From contig DYEX01000185.1 in NCBI GenBank assembly GCA_020725525.1, forward strand, positions 1-32,026: a DNA stretch of 32,026 bases, written 5' to 3'. The notes under the pieces are model-generated. The model did not search any database, was not told the origin of the DNA, and worked only from the letters and a program-made list of their open reading frames with translations. Below are positions 20,960 through 27,892 of this stretch, in pieces. The position numbers and the translations under genes are program-made. How positions within the stretch are numbered: position 1 is the stretch's first letter; each line of letters begins with the position of its first letter. The stretch is from Desulfovirgula sp. GTDB taxonomy: Bacteria; Bacillota; Desulfotomaculia; Desulfotomaculales; Desulfovirgulaceae.

Positions 20960-22793
20960 TCTGGGCGGGGCCGAAGCGGGCCGGCGCCTCGCCGTACAGG
21001 ACGGCCCGGGCCGCTGCCGCCCCCGCCGCATCCCCCAGCACGCATAAATTGGGAATAACCCGGATTTCCGCCCAGGCCAGTGAGGAGGCTCCGGTGGCAT
21101 AGCCCGGCACCAGTAAATTTTCGGCCTGCGGGGTGACCAGCATGCGGTAGGGAAGGTAGACGGGGTTCTGCGGCTCCCCGCCCTTCTGCTCCCAGTCGGG
21201 GCGCACGGTCCCCGTAACCGGCCAGGTGTACACGCCGTTTTGTTTTAAATCCCGGCAGGTGTAGGCATTGATATCCATGGCGTAATAACCCAGCCCGATG
21301 CGGGTGGGGTAGTTGGCCGCATCGGCTCCGTGCAGGATTGTCCGGTAATCTTTGGCGGTTGCTCGTTGCAAAACCGCTTTCCCGTTCCGGTCCGGTGTCG
21401 TGCCGTTTTCGGACCCGTCCCCCGCTCCCTGGCAGGCCTTTGCCGTCAGGGCATAGTTTGTGTTCTCCGTTCCATGGCCCACCTTTTCCGCATCCAGGGG
21501 CAGGTGGATGGTTTCCCGCAGGTAGAGAATATCCCCTACCACCGGCTCTCCCCGGCTGTCCCGCACCAGTTCCGCCCCGGCAAAACCGTAACGTTGCCCC
21601 GTGGCAGGGTTGACTGTGGAAAACTGCCGCAGCGCTTCCAGAAAGGCCGGGTTTTTCAGCATCTCCCTGGCCTTGAGCCGGGCGGTGTCCACATCCAGGT
21701 AGTCTTCACGCACGGCGGGATAGCGGGCAGTGCCCCGGTCCCGCAGGCAGGCCCGGCCGTCCACGTTGAAAACCACCAGGGCGTTCACCCACCACTCGGA
21801 ACTGCCCGGGCCGTTGGAGGCGGCATTTAACGGTTTTAAAGCAAACCCCCGGGGGGCGTAGCGGTCGTTGAAGGCCCTTACCACCGGGTTTTCCCTGAAA
21901 GTGCGGCTGCCTCCGGCAATACCCAGGCCGCCGCGAGGATCACGGATAAAGGTCAGGTCGCCTAATTTGAGCACCCTTCCCGTTTCCGGAGGGGGTACTT
22001 CCACGCCCCTGACCTTAAACATCAGGGTGGCTGCCTGCTGGCGGGCCAGCCCGGCGGTGGTGGTTTGAGCCTTTATTTGTCCCAGCCGCAAGTTCCGTTC
22101 CGAATCGTCAAGGTACTCTGCCGGCCAGTCGTAGCGCCCCCCGGTGGTGGCGACTCCCGCCAGGCGCGTCAGGCGGCCGTCGTCCGAGGCGTCCACAAAC
22201 ACCTCCCCCTTCACCCGGCGCACGTCGCTGCCCCAGCGGGTTACCCCGTTCTGGTCCGGGAAAACTTCCCGCAGGACGAGCTGTACAATGCGCCGGGGGT
22301 GGCCGGTATAATCTACCGCTTCTATATCATGGCACCAGAGAATAGAGATATTATCGTGTGCCGCCAGGTCCGCCCGCAGCAGGGTGGCCATGGTTCCCGG
22401 GTGGTAAAACTGCCCGGTCTGGCCGTACCAGCGGGCGAAGGAACCTCTAGCCACCAGTTGCCCCCGCCAGTGCCAGACATCAAAAAAGTTTTGCCCGCCG
22501 ATGGTGCCGGTACTGCCCAGGGCCGGTACGGGATCCGGTACCACCAGCAGGATGGACTTTTGCGGGGCGGCCAGGGCGGCGGTGCGGGCCGCGGCGCAGC
22601 CGGCGAAGCTGCCGCCGTAGATCACGACGTCGTATTGTTCTACCCTGGCGGTTAAGCCGGCATCGTACCAGGCGGTCAGCGGGAGGAGGGAGAGGAGAAA
22701 AAGGACCGGCAAAAGGGATGTAAAAAGGCGATCGCCGGCAAAATGCCGCGGCCGGTAACCGTTTTCACGCACGGGCCAGGTCTTGTTGTCCAT
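20907..22793 (-). CDS. Membrane-anchored FAD-dependent oxidoreductase (PF12831-like)
   Basis: The 628-residue protein starts at ATG 22793 with AAGGTGG upstream. It has an N-terminal anchor (LFTSLLPVLFLLSLLPLTAW), so the enzyme domain should lie outside the cell. The Rossmann FAD site is YDVVIYGGSFAGCAAARTAA at about residues 54-73, and the second FAD segment VIPNLCVLGDAAGAAAARAV is near the C-terminus. GEVFVDASDDGRLTRLAGV in the middle is typical of the FAD-dependent oxidoreductase / xanthan-lyase-associated group. No substrate can be named. It is transcribed against the surface-polymer genes and overlaps the propeller gene tail to tail. An external flavoprotein in an anaerobe is odd, unless it is a Tat- or Sec-exported sugar oxidoreductase. 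Confidence 0.82.
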   Translation of the reverse strand: MDNKTWPVRENGYRPRHFAGDRLFTSLLPVLFLLSLLPLTAWYDAGLTARVEQYDVVIYGGSFAGCAAARTAALAAPQKSILLVVPDPVPALGSTGTIGGQNFFDVWHWRGQLVARGSFARWYGQTGQFYHPGTMATLLRADLAAHDNISILWCHDIEAVDYTGHPRRIVQLVLREVFPDQNGVTRWGSDVRRVKGEVFVDASDDGRLTRLAGVATTGGRYDWPAEYLDDSERNLRLGQIKAQTTTAGLARQQAATLMFKVRGVEVPPPETGRVLKLGDLTFIRDPRGGLGIAGGSRTFRENPVVRAFNDRYAPRGFALKPLNAASNGPGSSEWWVNALVVFNVDGRACLRDRGTARYPAVREDYLDVDTARLKAREMLKNPAFLEALRQFSTVNPATGQRYGFAGAELVRDSRGEPVVGDILYLRETIHLPLDAEKVGHGTENTNYALTAKACQGAGDGSENGTTPDRNGKAVLQRATAKDYRTILHGADAANYPTRIGLGYYAMDINAYTCRDLKQNGVYTWPVTGTVRPDWEQKGGEPQNPVYLPYRMLVTPQAENLLVPGYATGASSLAWAEIRVIPNLCVLGDAAGAAAARAVLYGEAPARFGPAQISWVQQTLRRMGARLEK

Positions 22794-22832
22794 ACCATTG
22801 CCACCTTATTGTAAATTTTTCCGGCAAAAGGG

Positions 22833-22863
22833 TTGGCCAGGAGAAGGACTCCTGTGGTATAAT
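22833..22863 (+). promoter_or_regulatory. Extended -10 promoter upstream of fabZ with inverted repeat
   Basis: TATAAT (22858-22863) is preceded by TG one base upstream (an extended -10); a poor -35 TTGGCC stands 19 bp before. A perfect inverted repeat CAGGAG-AAGGA-CTCCTG (22838-22854) fills the spacer and could be an operator. The transcript would carry hairpin element copy 4 in its 5' leader. Confidence 0.6.
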
Positions 22864-22919
22864 ATTCCTGTTTTAGCTCGAAGCTTTAGCGTAGTCCGTT
22901 TGCAGTCGTTCGCTCCGGA

Positions 22920-23014
22920 CCCAGCACTCACTAGCATATCAGGTCTTCAAAAACCTCGGGTATCAATTAAGCCTGAAATACCAAGAGCTGAGTCGTATTC
23001 TGGTGAGTGCTGGG
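22920..23014. repeat. Hairpin element, copy 4 (subfamily A), in the fabZ leader
   Basis: CCCAGCACTCAC (22920-22931) pairs perfectly with GTGAGTGCTGGG (23003-23014). Inside, GTAT (22960-22963) pairs with ATAC (22978-22981) around a 14-nt loop differing from copy 1 at one base. TCAG-g-TCTT (22939-22947) can pair with AAGA-g-CTGA (22983-22991). It is flanked on the left by GTTCGCTCCGGAC, the reverse complement of a motif at 31983-31995. Confidence 0.85.
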
Positions 23015-23054
23015 CGGCATCCGTGTCAAAACGATTTTATTGAAATATTTACAG

Positions 23055-23083
23055 AAAGGAGTGTCAGCCCGGCTGCGGCCGGG
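23055..23083 (+). promoter_or_regulatory. fabZ ribosome site and hairpin that shortens its spacing
   Basis: AAAGGAG (23055-23061) lies 29 bases before ATG 23091, too far for normal use. Between them CCCGGC (23068-23073) and GCCGGG (23078-23083) make a tight GC hairpin with loop TGCG. Folding would leave about 13 unpaired bases between the site and the start codon. The GTG at 23061 overlaps the site itself and is an unlikely start. Confidence 0.45.
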
Positions 23084-23090
23084 AAAGCGC

Positions 23091-23522
23091 ATGCTGGACG
23101 TACAGTCGATACAAAAAATTCTCCCCCACCGCTACCCCTTCCTTCTGGTGGACAGGATTGTGGAGGTGGAAGAGGGGAAGCGGGCCGTGGGCATTAAAAA
23201 TGTCACCATCAACGAGCCCTTTTTTGCCGGGCACTTTCCCGGCCATCCGGTGATGCCCGGGGTGTTGATTATTGAAGCCATGGCGCAGGTAGGGGCGGTG
23301 GCTCTCCTGCAAATGCCGGAGTTTGCCGGTAAGCTGGCTCTTTTTGCCGGTATCGATAAAGCCCGGTTCCGCCGCCAGGTGGTACCCGGGGACCAGCTGC
23401 ACATTGAAGTCCAGATTCTCAAAATGCGCGGGAGCATTGGCAGGGCGGCGGGGCGGGCCATGGTGGGAGACCAGCTGGCGGCCGAAGCGGAGCTCATTTT
23501 TGCCGTAGAACAGGGAAGTTAA
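23091..23522 (+). CDS. fabZ: 3-hydroxyacyl-ACP dehydratase FabZ
   Basis: FabZ removes water from 3-hydroxyacyl-ACP in each round of fatty-acid elongation. From ATG 23091 the protein is 143 residues, the usual length. It starts [20 protein letters not shown], as FabZ proteins do. The hot-dog fold active site is [20 protein letters not shown] followed by EAMAQ, with catalytic His in GHFPGHP and Glu in IEAMAQ. The frame stays open upstream to 23007, but that extension crosses the hairpin element. It stands alone, away from other fab genes. The lack of a visible terminator after it leaves read-through into the wecA-like gene possible. Confidence 0.95.
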   Translation: MLDVQSIQKILPHRYPFLLVDRIVEVEEGKRAVGIKNVTINEPFFAGHFPGHPVMPGVLIIEAMAQVGAVALLQMPEFAGKLALFAGIDKARFRRQVVPGDQLHIEVQILKMRGSIGRAAGRAMVGDQLAAEAELIFAVEQGS

Positions 23523-23614
23523 TCAAATTTTCCTTGAGCAGGCAATAAGTTAAAAAAGCTTGTCCAGAATCCACCGCACCCCAATTATCACCCTCCGACA
23601 TCATATAGCGCAGT

Positions 23615-23644
23615 TTGTAGATATAAAGTTCATAATGGTACAAT
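23615..23644 (+). promoter_or_regulatory. Probable promoter of the WecA/TagO-like gene
   Basis: An extended -10, TGGTACAAT (23636-23644), is preceded by TTGTAG (23615-23620) 18 bp upstream. The leader is about 38 nt. Confidence 0.5.
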
Positions 23645-23688
23645 ACCTCTGATACTATGGGTTATTGTCGTTAGCGGAGGGATAGAGC

Positions 23689-24756
23689 TTGCTCAAAGTG
23701 TTGCTGGGCCTGTTGCTGGCCGTCGGGATTACCCTGGTTGCAACCCCCTGGGTGCGGCGGCAGGCCTTCCGTTGGGGAGCGGTGGACCGGCCCAATGCCC
23801 GCAAGGTGCATAAGGGTGTTATGCCGCGATTGGGTGGTTTGGCGGTATACGCAGGTTTTGTTACCGCAGTTCTGGTCACCATACAGCCCACCCGCAGCCT
23901 TTACGGCTTGCTGCTGGGGATGACGTTGATCATGCTCCTTGGTGCGCTGGATGATATCCGGGGTCTTTCGCCCCGGGTGAAGCTGGCCGGGCAGGTGGCT
24001 GCGGCACTGGTCCTGTTGCCTCTGGGTGTGCAGGTGTATTTTGTCACCAATCCCTTTAACGGCCATATAGTCGATCTCGGGTGGCTGGGTATTCCCATCA
24101 CCATTTTCTGGGTGGTGGCGGTTACCAACGCGGTCAATTTAATTGACGGGTTGGATGGTCTGGCCGGCGGCGTTTCCTGTATTGCCGCTTTAACTATGGC
24201 GGTGGTGGGCTGGACACAGTGGCAGGTTTTTGGTGCCGCAGGACAGCGTGAGGTAATCATGCTGGCCTTAATGCTTGCGGCGGCATTGCTGGGCTTCTTA
24301 CGCTACAATTTTCATCCGGCTAAAATCTTCCTTGGTGACTCCGGTTCCATGTTGCTGGGTTATACCCTGGCCGTAATGGCCATCATGGGCTTGACCAAGA
24401 GTGTCACTGCCGTTTCGGTGCTGGTGCCCCTGGTTATTCTGGGCATCCCCCTGCTGGATACCTTCTTTGCCGTATTGCGCCGCTACCACAGGCACCGTCC
24501 CATCTTCCAGCCGGATAAAGAGCACCTGCATCATCAACTGCTGGCCTTGGGACTTTCCCACCGGCAGGCCGTGTTGGTGATTTACGGCATCAGCGCCCTG
24601 CTGGGAGCCAGCGCGGTGGTATTGAACCTGGTGGCTACCGACCAGGCTCTGGCCCTGCTGGCTGTACTGGCCGTCATCGTCATTACCGCGGCAAACAAAG
24701 TGGGCGTGATTGGTGGGGCCCCTGAAAAGGATCGGCAGATTTCGAGTAGATTATAG
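23689..24756 (+). CDS. Undecaprenyl-phosphate GlcNAc-1-phosphate transferase (WecA/TagO type)
   Basis: This polytopic enzyme links a sugar-1-phosphate from its UDP form to undecaprenyl phosphate, the first step of wall teichoic acid or secondary polymer synthesis. TTG 23689 has GGAGGG seven bases upstream. The 355 residues include the PNPT marks RPNARKVHKGVMPRLGGLAV, D88-D89 (LGALDDIRGL), NAVNLIDGLDGLAGG with D153 and D156, FLGDSGSMLLGY with D217, and the HLHHQLL motif (H279-H282) that sets WecA/TagO apart from MraY. Its product is the acceptor for the TagA-type enzyme at 11446. GalU, an epimerase and a phosphohexomutase, which provide nucleotide sugars, follow downstream. Confidence 0.93.
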   Translation: MLKVLLGLLLAVGITLVATPWVRRQAFRWGAVDRPNARKVHKGVMPRLGGLAVYAGFVTAVLVTIQPTRSLYGLLLGMTLIMLLGALDDIRGLSPRVKLAGQVAAALVLLPLGVQVYFVTNPFNGHIVDLGWLGIPITIFWVVAVTNAVNLIDGLDGLAGGVSCIAALTMAVVGWTQWQVFGAAGQREVIMLALMLAAALLGFLRYNFHPAKIFLGDSGSMLLGYTLAVMAIMGLTKSVTAVSVLVPLVILGIPLLDTFFAVLRRYHRHRPIFQPDKEHLHHQLLALGLSHRQAVLVIYGISALLGASAVVLNLVATDQALALLAVLAVIVITAANKVGVIGGAPEKDRQISSRL

Positions 24757-24769
24757 CTTGTGTTACAGC

Positions 24770-24806
24770 AGCGGTCCTGCCGTGATGGAGGACCGCTTAA
24801 TTTTAC
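24770..24806 (+). terminator. Terminator or attenuator between the WecA-like gene and galU
   Basis: AGCGGTCCT (24770-24778) and AGGACCGCT (24789-24797) form a perfect 9-bp stem with a 10-nt loop, followed by TAATTTTA. The T-tract is broken, so partial termination ahead of galU is likely. Confidence 0.6.
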
Positions 24807-24825
24807 ATGATGGGGGTGTTGCTTT

Positions 24826-25695
24826 TTGCAGATCCGTAAGGCCATTATTCCGGCAGCCGGTTTGGGGGTACGTTTTTTGCCGGCCACCAAAGCACAGCCC
24901 AAGGAAATGCTGCCCATAGTCGACAAGCCCACCATCCAGTACATCATTGAAGAGGCGGTGCATTCAGGCATTGAAGATATTCTGATCATTACCGGCCGCC
25001 ATAAGCGGGCCATAGAGGATCATTTCGATAAGTCTCCAGACCTGGAGGAGCAGTTAAGGGCCAGGGAGAAGCTGGGGCTGCTGGAACTGGTTCAGGATAT
25101 CAGCGAAATGGTTGATATATATTACGTGCGGCAAAAGGAACCCAGGGGCCTGGGCCATGCCGTATACTGCGCCCGGAAGTTTATCGGCAGCGAGCCCTTT
25201 GCCGTGCTCCTGGGCGACGATATCGTGCGCAGCAGGACGCCGTGCTTGAAACAGCTTTTAACCCTCTACGAAGAAATGCCCGGCACCATCCTGGCGGTGC
25301 AGGAAGTGCCTCCGGAAGACGTCAGCAAGTACGGGATCCTGGACGCCGAGCCCATCAGGGAAGGCGTTTACCGGGTGCGGGATCTGGTGGAAAAACCGGC
25401 TCCCGGTGAGGCCCCTTCCCGCCTGGCCATCATGGGCCGTTACATAATTGACCCGCGTATCTTTGACATACTGGCCGAAACACCCCCCGGGGCGGGCGGG
25501 GAGATCCAGCTTACCGATGCCTTAAGGGTGCTCTGCCGGGAACAGCCCGTGTACGGCCTGGTCTTTAAAGGGCGGCGCTACGATGTGGGAGATAAGCTGG
25601 GCTACCTGAAAGCCATGGTGGAATTTGCCCTGGACCGGCCGGATCTGGGTGAAGAATTTGCGGCCTATCTCAAGGAGGTTGCCCGGACCCTCTAA
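24826..25695 (+). CDS. galU: UTP-glucose-1-phosphate uridylyltransferase GalU
   Basis: GalU makes UDP-glucose from UTP and glucose-1-phosphate. The TTG start at 24826 has GGGGGTG at 24812-24818. The 289-residue length is typical. The nucleotide-binding start IRKAIIPAAGLGVRFLPATK continues with the Lys-containing PKEMLPIVDKPTIQYIIEEA. Also present are the sugar-site regions GLGHAVYCARKFIGSEPFAV, LLGDDIV, YGILD, LVEKP and GRYI. The closing GRRYDVGDKLGYLKA is as in other GalU proteins. It would feed the epimerase encoded next and the wall-polymer enzymes. Confidence 0.95.
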   Translation: MQIRKAIIPAAGLGVRFLPATKAQPKEMLPIVDKPTIQYIIEEAVHSGIEDILIITGRHKRAIEDHFDKSPDLEEQLRAREKLGLLELVQDISEMVDIYYVRQKEPRGLGHAVYCARKFIGSEPFAVLLGDDIVRSRTPCLKQLLTLYEEMPGTILAVQEVPPEDVSKYGILDAEPIREGVYRVRDLVEKPAPGEAPSRLAIMGRYIIDPRIFDILAETPPGAGGEIQLTDALRVLCREQPVYGLVFKGRRYDVGDKLGYLKAMVEFALDRPDLGEEFAAYLKEVARTL

Positions 25696-25711
25696 GGGCC
25701 CGGCAGGTACG

Positions 25712-25736
25712 GGAGCCGGTGGCAAAGGCCGGCTCC
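25712..25736 (+). other. GC-rich hairpin between galU and the epimerase gene
   Basis: GGAGCCGG (25712-25719) and CCGGCTCC (25729-25736) are perfectly complementary, with outer flanks GGGCCCGGCAG and CTGCTGGGCC adding imperfect pairs. No T-tract follows, so it is not a standard terminator. Confidence 0.5.
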
Positions 25737-25768
25737 TGCTGGGCCACTGATGACGAAAGGAGTTAATC

Positions 25769-26710
25769 ATGCGGGTTCTGGTTACCGGCGGTGCCGGTTT
25801 TATTGGTTCCCATGTGGTGGAACAGCTGGCGGCCTGCGGGGCGGACGTTGCGGTGCTGGATGATCTCTCCCGGGGCAGCCTTTCCAACCTGCACCCTGCG
25901 GCCAGCCTCTATCACGGAGATATCCGGGACGAAGGGTTTGTGCGGGAAACCCTGGAGCAGTTCCGGCCCCGGGTGGTCATTCACCAGGCGGCCCAGGTGG
26001 ACGTACAGGCCTCCCTGGAAGACCCCGCCCGGGATGCCGCAGTAAACATTGGCGGCACCATCCACCTGCTGGAGGCCTGCCGGCGCACCGGAGTGGAAAA
26101 GGTGATCTATGCCTCCTCGGCGGCAGTTTACGGGGATCCCCTCTACCTGCCCGTGGACGAGGAACATCCCGTTCGCCCCCTGGCGGGGTACGGCATTTCC
26201 AAACATACGGTGGAACACTACCTGGAAGTTTACCGGGGGCTTTACGGGCTGGATTACACCGTGCTGCGCTACGCCAATGTTTACGGTCCCCGGCAGGATG
26301 CCACCGGTGAGGGGGGCGTGGTGGCCGTTTTTGTCCACCGCCTGCTGCGGGGTGAAACTCCCTGTATCTTTGGCGACGGCGAGCAGACCCGGGATTTCGT
26401 TTACGTGGGGGATGTGGCCGCGGCCAACCTGGCCGCCATCAAAGGGGGAAGCGGCCGGGTGCTTAATGTGAGCACCGGCCGGGCCACGTCGGTGAACGAT
26501 CTATTCCAGTTGCTGCAACAAATTACCGGGAGCAAAATAAAAGCCCGCTACTGCCCGCCCCGCCCGGGGGACATTCGCCACAGCTATTTATCCTGCGACC
26601 TGGCGCGGAAAACCCTGGGCTGGCGGGCCCTCACGGACCTGGCTGCCGGTTTGAGCTTAACCGTGGAGTGGTATAGTAAAGAAAGGCGCCTATTTATGAG
26701 CGGTTCTTGA
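25769..26710 (+). CDS. NAD-dependent sugar-nucleotide epimerase/dehydratase (GalE-like)
   Basis: This 313-residue short-chain dehydrogenase of the extended type converts UDP-sugars, most likely as a UDP-glucose 4-epimerase. The NAD site is VTGGAGFIGSH at residues 6-15 with D31-D32 at the end of the second strand. The catalytic set is S116-S117 (IYASSAAVYGD) with Y141 and K145 (YGISK). NVYGPRQDATGEGGVV and FGDGEQTRDFVYVGDVA complete the substrate region. It follows galU by 73 bp. At 313 residues it resembles bacterial/archaeal short GalE-type enzymes more than the 338-residue E. coli GalE; substrate is not certain. Confidence 0.9.
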   Translation: MRVLVTGGAGFIGSHVVEQLAACGADVAVLDDLSRGSLSNLHPAASLYHGDIRDEGFVRETLEQFRPRVVIHQAAQVDVQASLEDPARDAAVNIGGTIHLLEACRRTGVEKVIYASSAAVYGDPLYLPVDEEHPVRPLAGYGISKHTVEHYLEVYRGLYGLDYTVLRYANVYGPRQDATGEGGVVAVFVHRLLRGETPCIFGDGEQTRDFVYVGDVAAANLAAIKGGSGRVLNVSTGRATSVNDLFQLLQQITGSKIKARYCPPRPGDIRHSYLSCDLARKTLGWRALTDLAAGLSLTVEWYSKERRLFMSGS

Positions 26711-26824
26711 GCTCCTGTGGCTGAGCGGGGCCTTGCTTTTCCGGCTTTGTCTAACCTGCCGGAGATATTCTTCAAACATCTTTTGTTTCTTTTCAAGCTG
26801 TTTAAGCAGTTTTCGGCTGTTCAT
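26690..26824 (-). CDS. Small basic protein (44 aa) of unknown function
   Basis: A minus-strand frame from ATG 26824 to TAG (26692-26690) encodes MNSRKLLKQLEKKQKMFEEY and ends RSSRTAHK. The support is a strong ribosome site, GGGAGGGTG (26839-26831), six to nine bases before the ATG, plus codon use fitting a Lys/Gln/Glu-rich amphipathic helix in the first 28 residues. The tail is basic. Its last 21 bases overlap the convergent epimerase gene. A perfect 13-bp palindrome (ACCATA-A-TATGGT, 26853-26865) and a TATAAT on the minus strand (26874-26869, no good -35) lie upstream. I know no family for it. Confidence 0.6.
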   Translation of the reverse strand: MNSRKLLKQLEKKQKMFEEYLRQVRQSRKSKAPLSHRSSRTAHK

Positions 26825-26981
26825 GCATTACACCCTCCCAGGGGGTATTATTACCATAATATGGTTAAATTATACCCCGTTTGCAAAGAGTTCCCGGATG
26901 TCCCGGCCTTCAAGAGGTATAAATTCCCTGACCCCCGGTAAACTAAGGCCTGTAAATTAATACTGACGGAGGGAAGGGAAG

Positions 26982-27719
26982 ATGAATCCTTATTTACAAA
27001 TCCTCATCCGGGGTATCGGGGCCTTTGTGGGGGTGCTGGTGATCACCCGGGTGGTGGGTAAAACCCAGGTGGGCCAGCTTACAGTCGCAGACTTTGTCAA
27101 TGCTATTGTGATCGGCTCCATTGCTGCGGCCATGGTTACGGATTTAAAGGAAAACGGCTGGTATTATGCCTTTGGCCTGCTGCTTTTTGGCCTTTTGACG
27201 GTTATTTCGGAGTATGCCTCTCTAAAATACCGCCCCCTGCGCAAGTTAATTGAAGGCGAACCTACTGTGGTCATCCATAACGGCAAGATCCTGGAAAATA
27301 ACATGAAAAAATTAATTTACAATGTGGATGACCTCATGATGCAGTTGAGGGAAAAAAATGTGTTCAATATTGCCGATGTGGAGTTTGCCGTGGCCGAGCC
27401 AAACGGGGGGCTAAGCGTGCTGTTGAAAAGCCACAAGCAGCCCCTTACCCCCGGCGATATGCAGATCCCCACCAAATACCAGGGTATTCCTTCGGAGTTG
27501 ATTGTGGACGGTGTAGTAATCCAGCAAAACCTGAAGCAAAACAATCTGACCGGGGACTGGCTCTACCAGGAACTGGAAAAGCAGGGCGTCAAATCGGTCA
27601 AGGATGTCATGTACGCCAGCCTGGACTCGGAAGGCAAGTTGTATGTGGACAAAAAAGAGGACACCATGCAGCACATTACAGATATTACCGACAAACTTCC
27701 CGGCAAAATGCCCCAGTAG
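26982..27719 (+). CDS. DUF421-family membrane protein (YetF/YcaP type)
   Basis: The 245-residue protein starts at ATG 26982 after a GGAGGGAAGGG ribosome site. Its N-terminal third holds three TM helices (QILIRGIGAFVGVLVITRVV, a second in the VGSIAAAM-type region, and YYAFGLLLFGLLTVISEYAS). Then comes the conserved cytosolic part EGEPTVVIHNGKILENNMKK with DDLMMQLREKNVFNIADVEF and LLKSHKQPLTPGD. This is the standard DUF421/YetF layout. Relatives are linked to membrane stress or spore membranes in bacilli, but the biochemical function is unknown. It has no clear operon partner here. Confidence 0.9.
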   Translation: MNPYLQILIRGIGAFVGVLVITRVVGKTQVGQLTVADFVNAIVIGSIAAAMVTDLKENGWYYAFGLLLFGLLTVISEYASLKYRPLRKLIEGEPTVVIHNGKILENNMKKLIYNVDDLMMQLREKNVFNIADVEFAVAEPNGGLSVLLKSHKQPLTPGDMQIPTKYQGIPSELIVDGVVIQQNLKQNNLTGDWLYQELEKQGVKSVKDVMYASLDSEGKLYVDKKEDTMQHITDITDKLPGKMPQ

Positions 27720-27770
27720 GGCCACCGGGAAAAGGAATCGGGCGGTGGTGGGAAGAATCACCGTTAATAT

Positions 27771-27873
27771 GGAGGTTAGAGGTCGGAAGTCGGAAGTCGG
27801 AAAAGAGGTGGGAATTCGCGCAGCGAATTCCTACAGCAGTTCCGACCTCTGACATCTGACTTCCGACGTCCGA
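27771..27873. repeat. Inverted pair of GGTCGGAAGT repeats around a palindrome
   Basis: The left arm (27771-27803) is GGAGGTTAGAGGTCGGAAGT plus two more GTCGGAA units. The right arm (27838-27873) is the same family in reverse, ending TCTGACTTCCGACGTCCGAA. Between them lies a perfect 9-bp hairpin GGAATTCGC-GCA-GCGAATTCC (27811-27831). Head-to-head repeat arms should fold into one long stem-loop just before the phosphohexomutase start. Confidence 0.85.
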
Positions 27874-27892
27874 ATTAGAGGGGGGACTTAAC

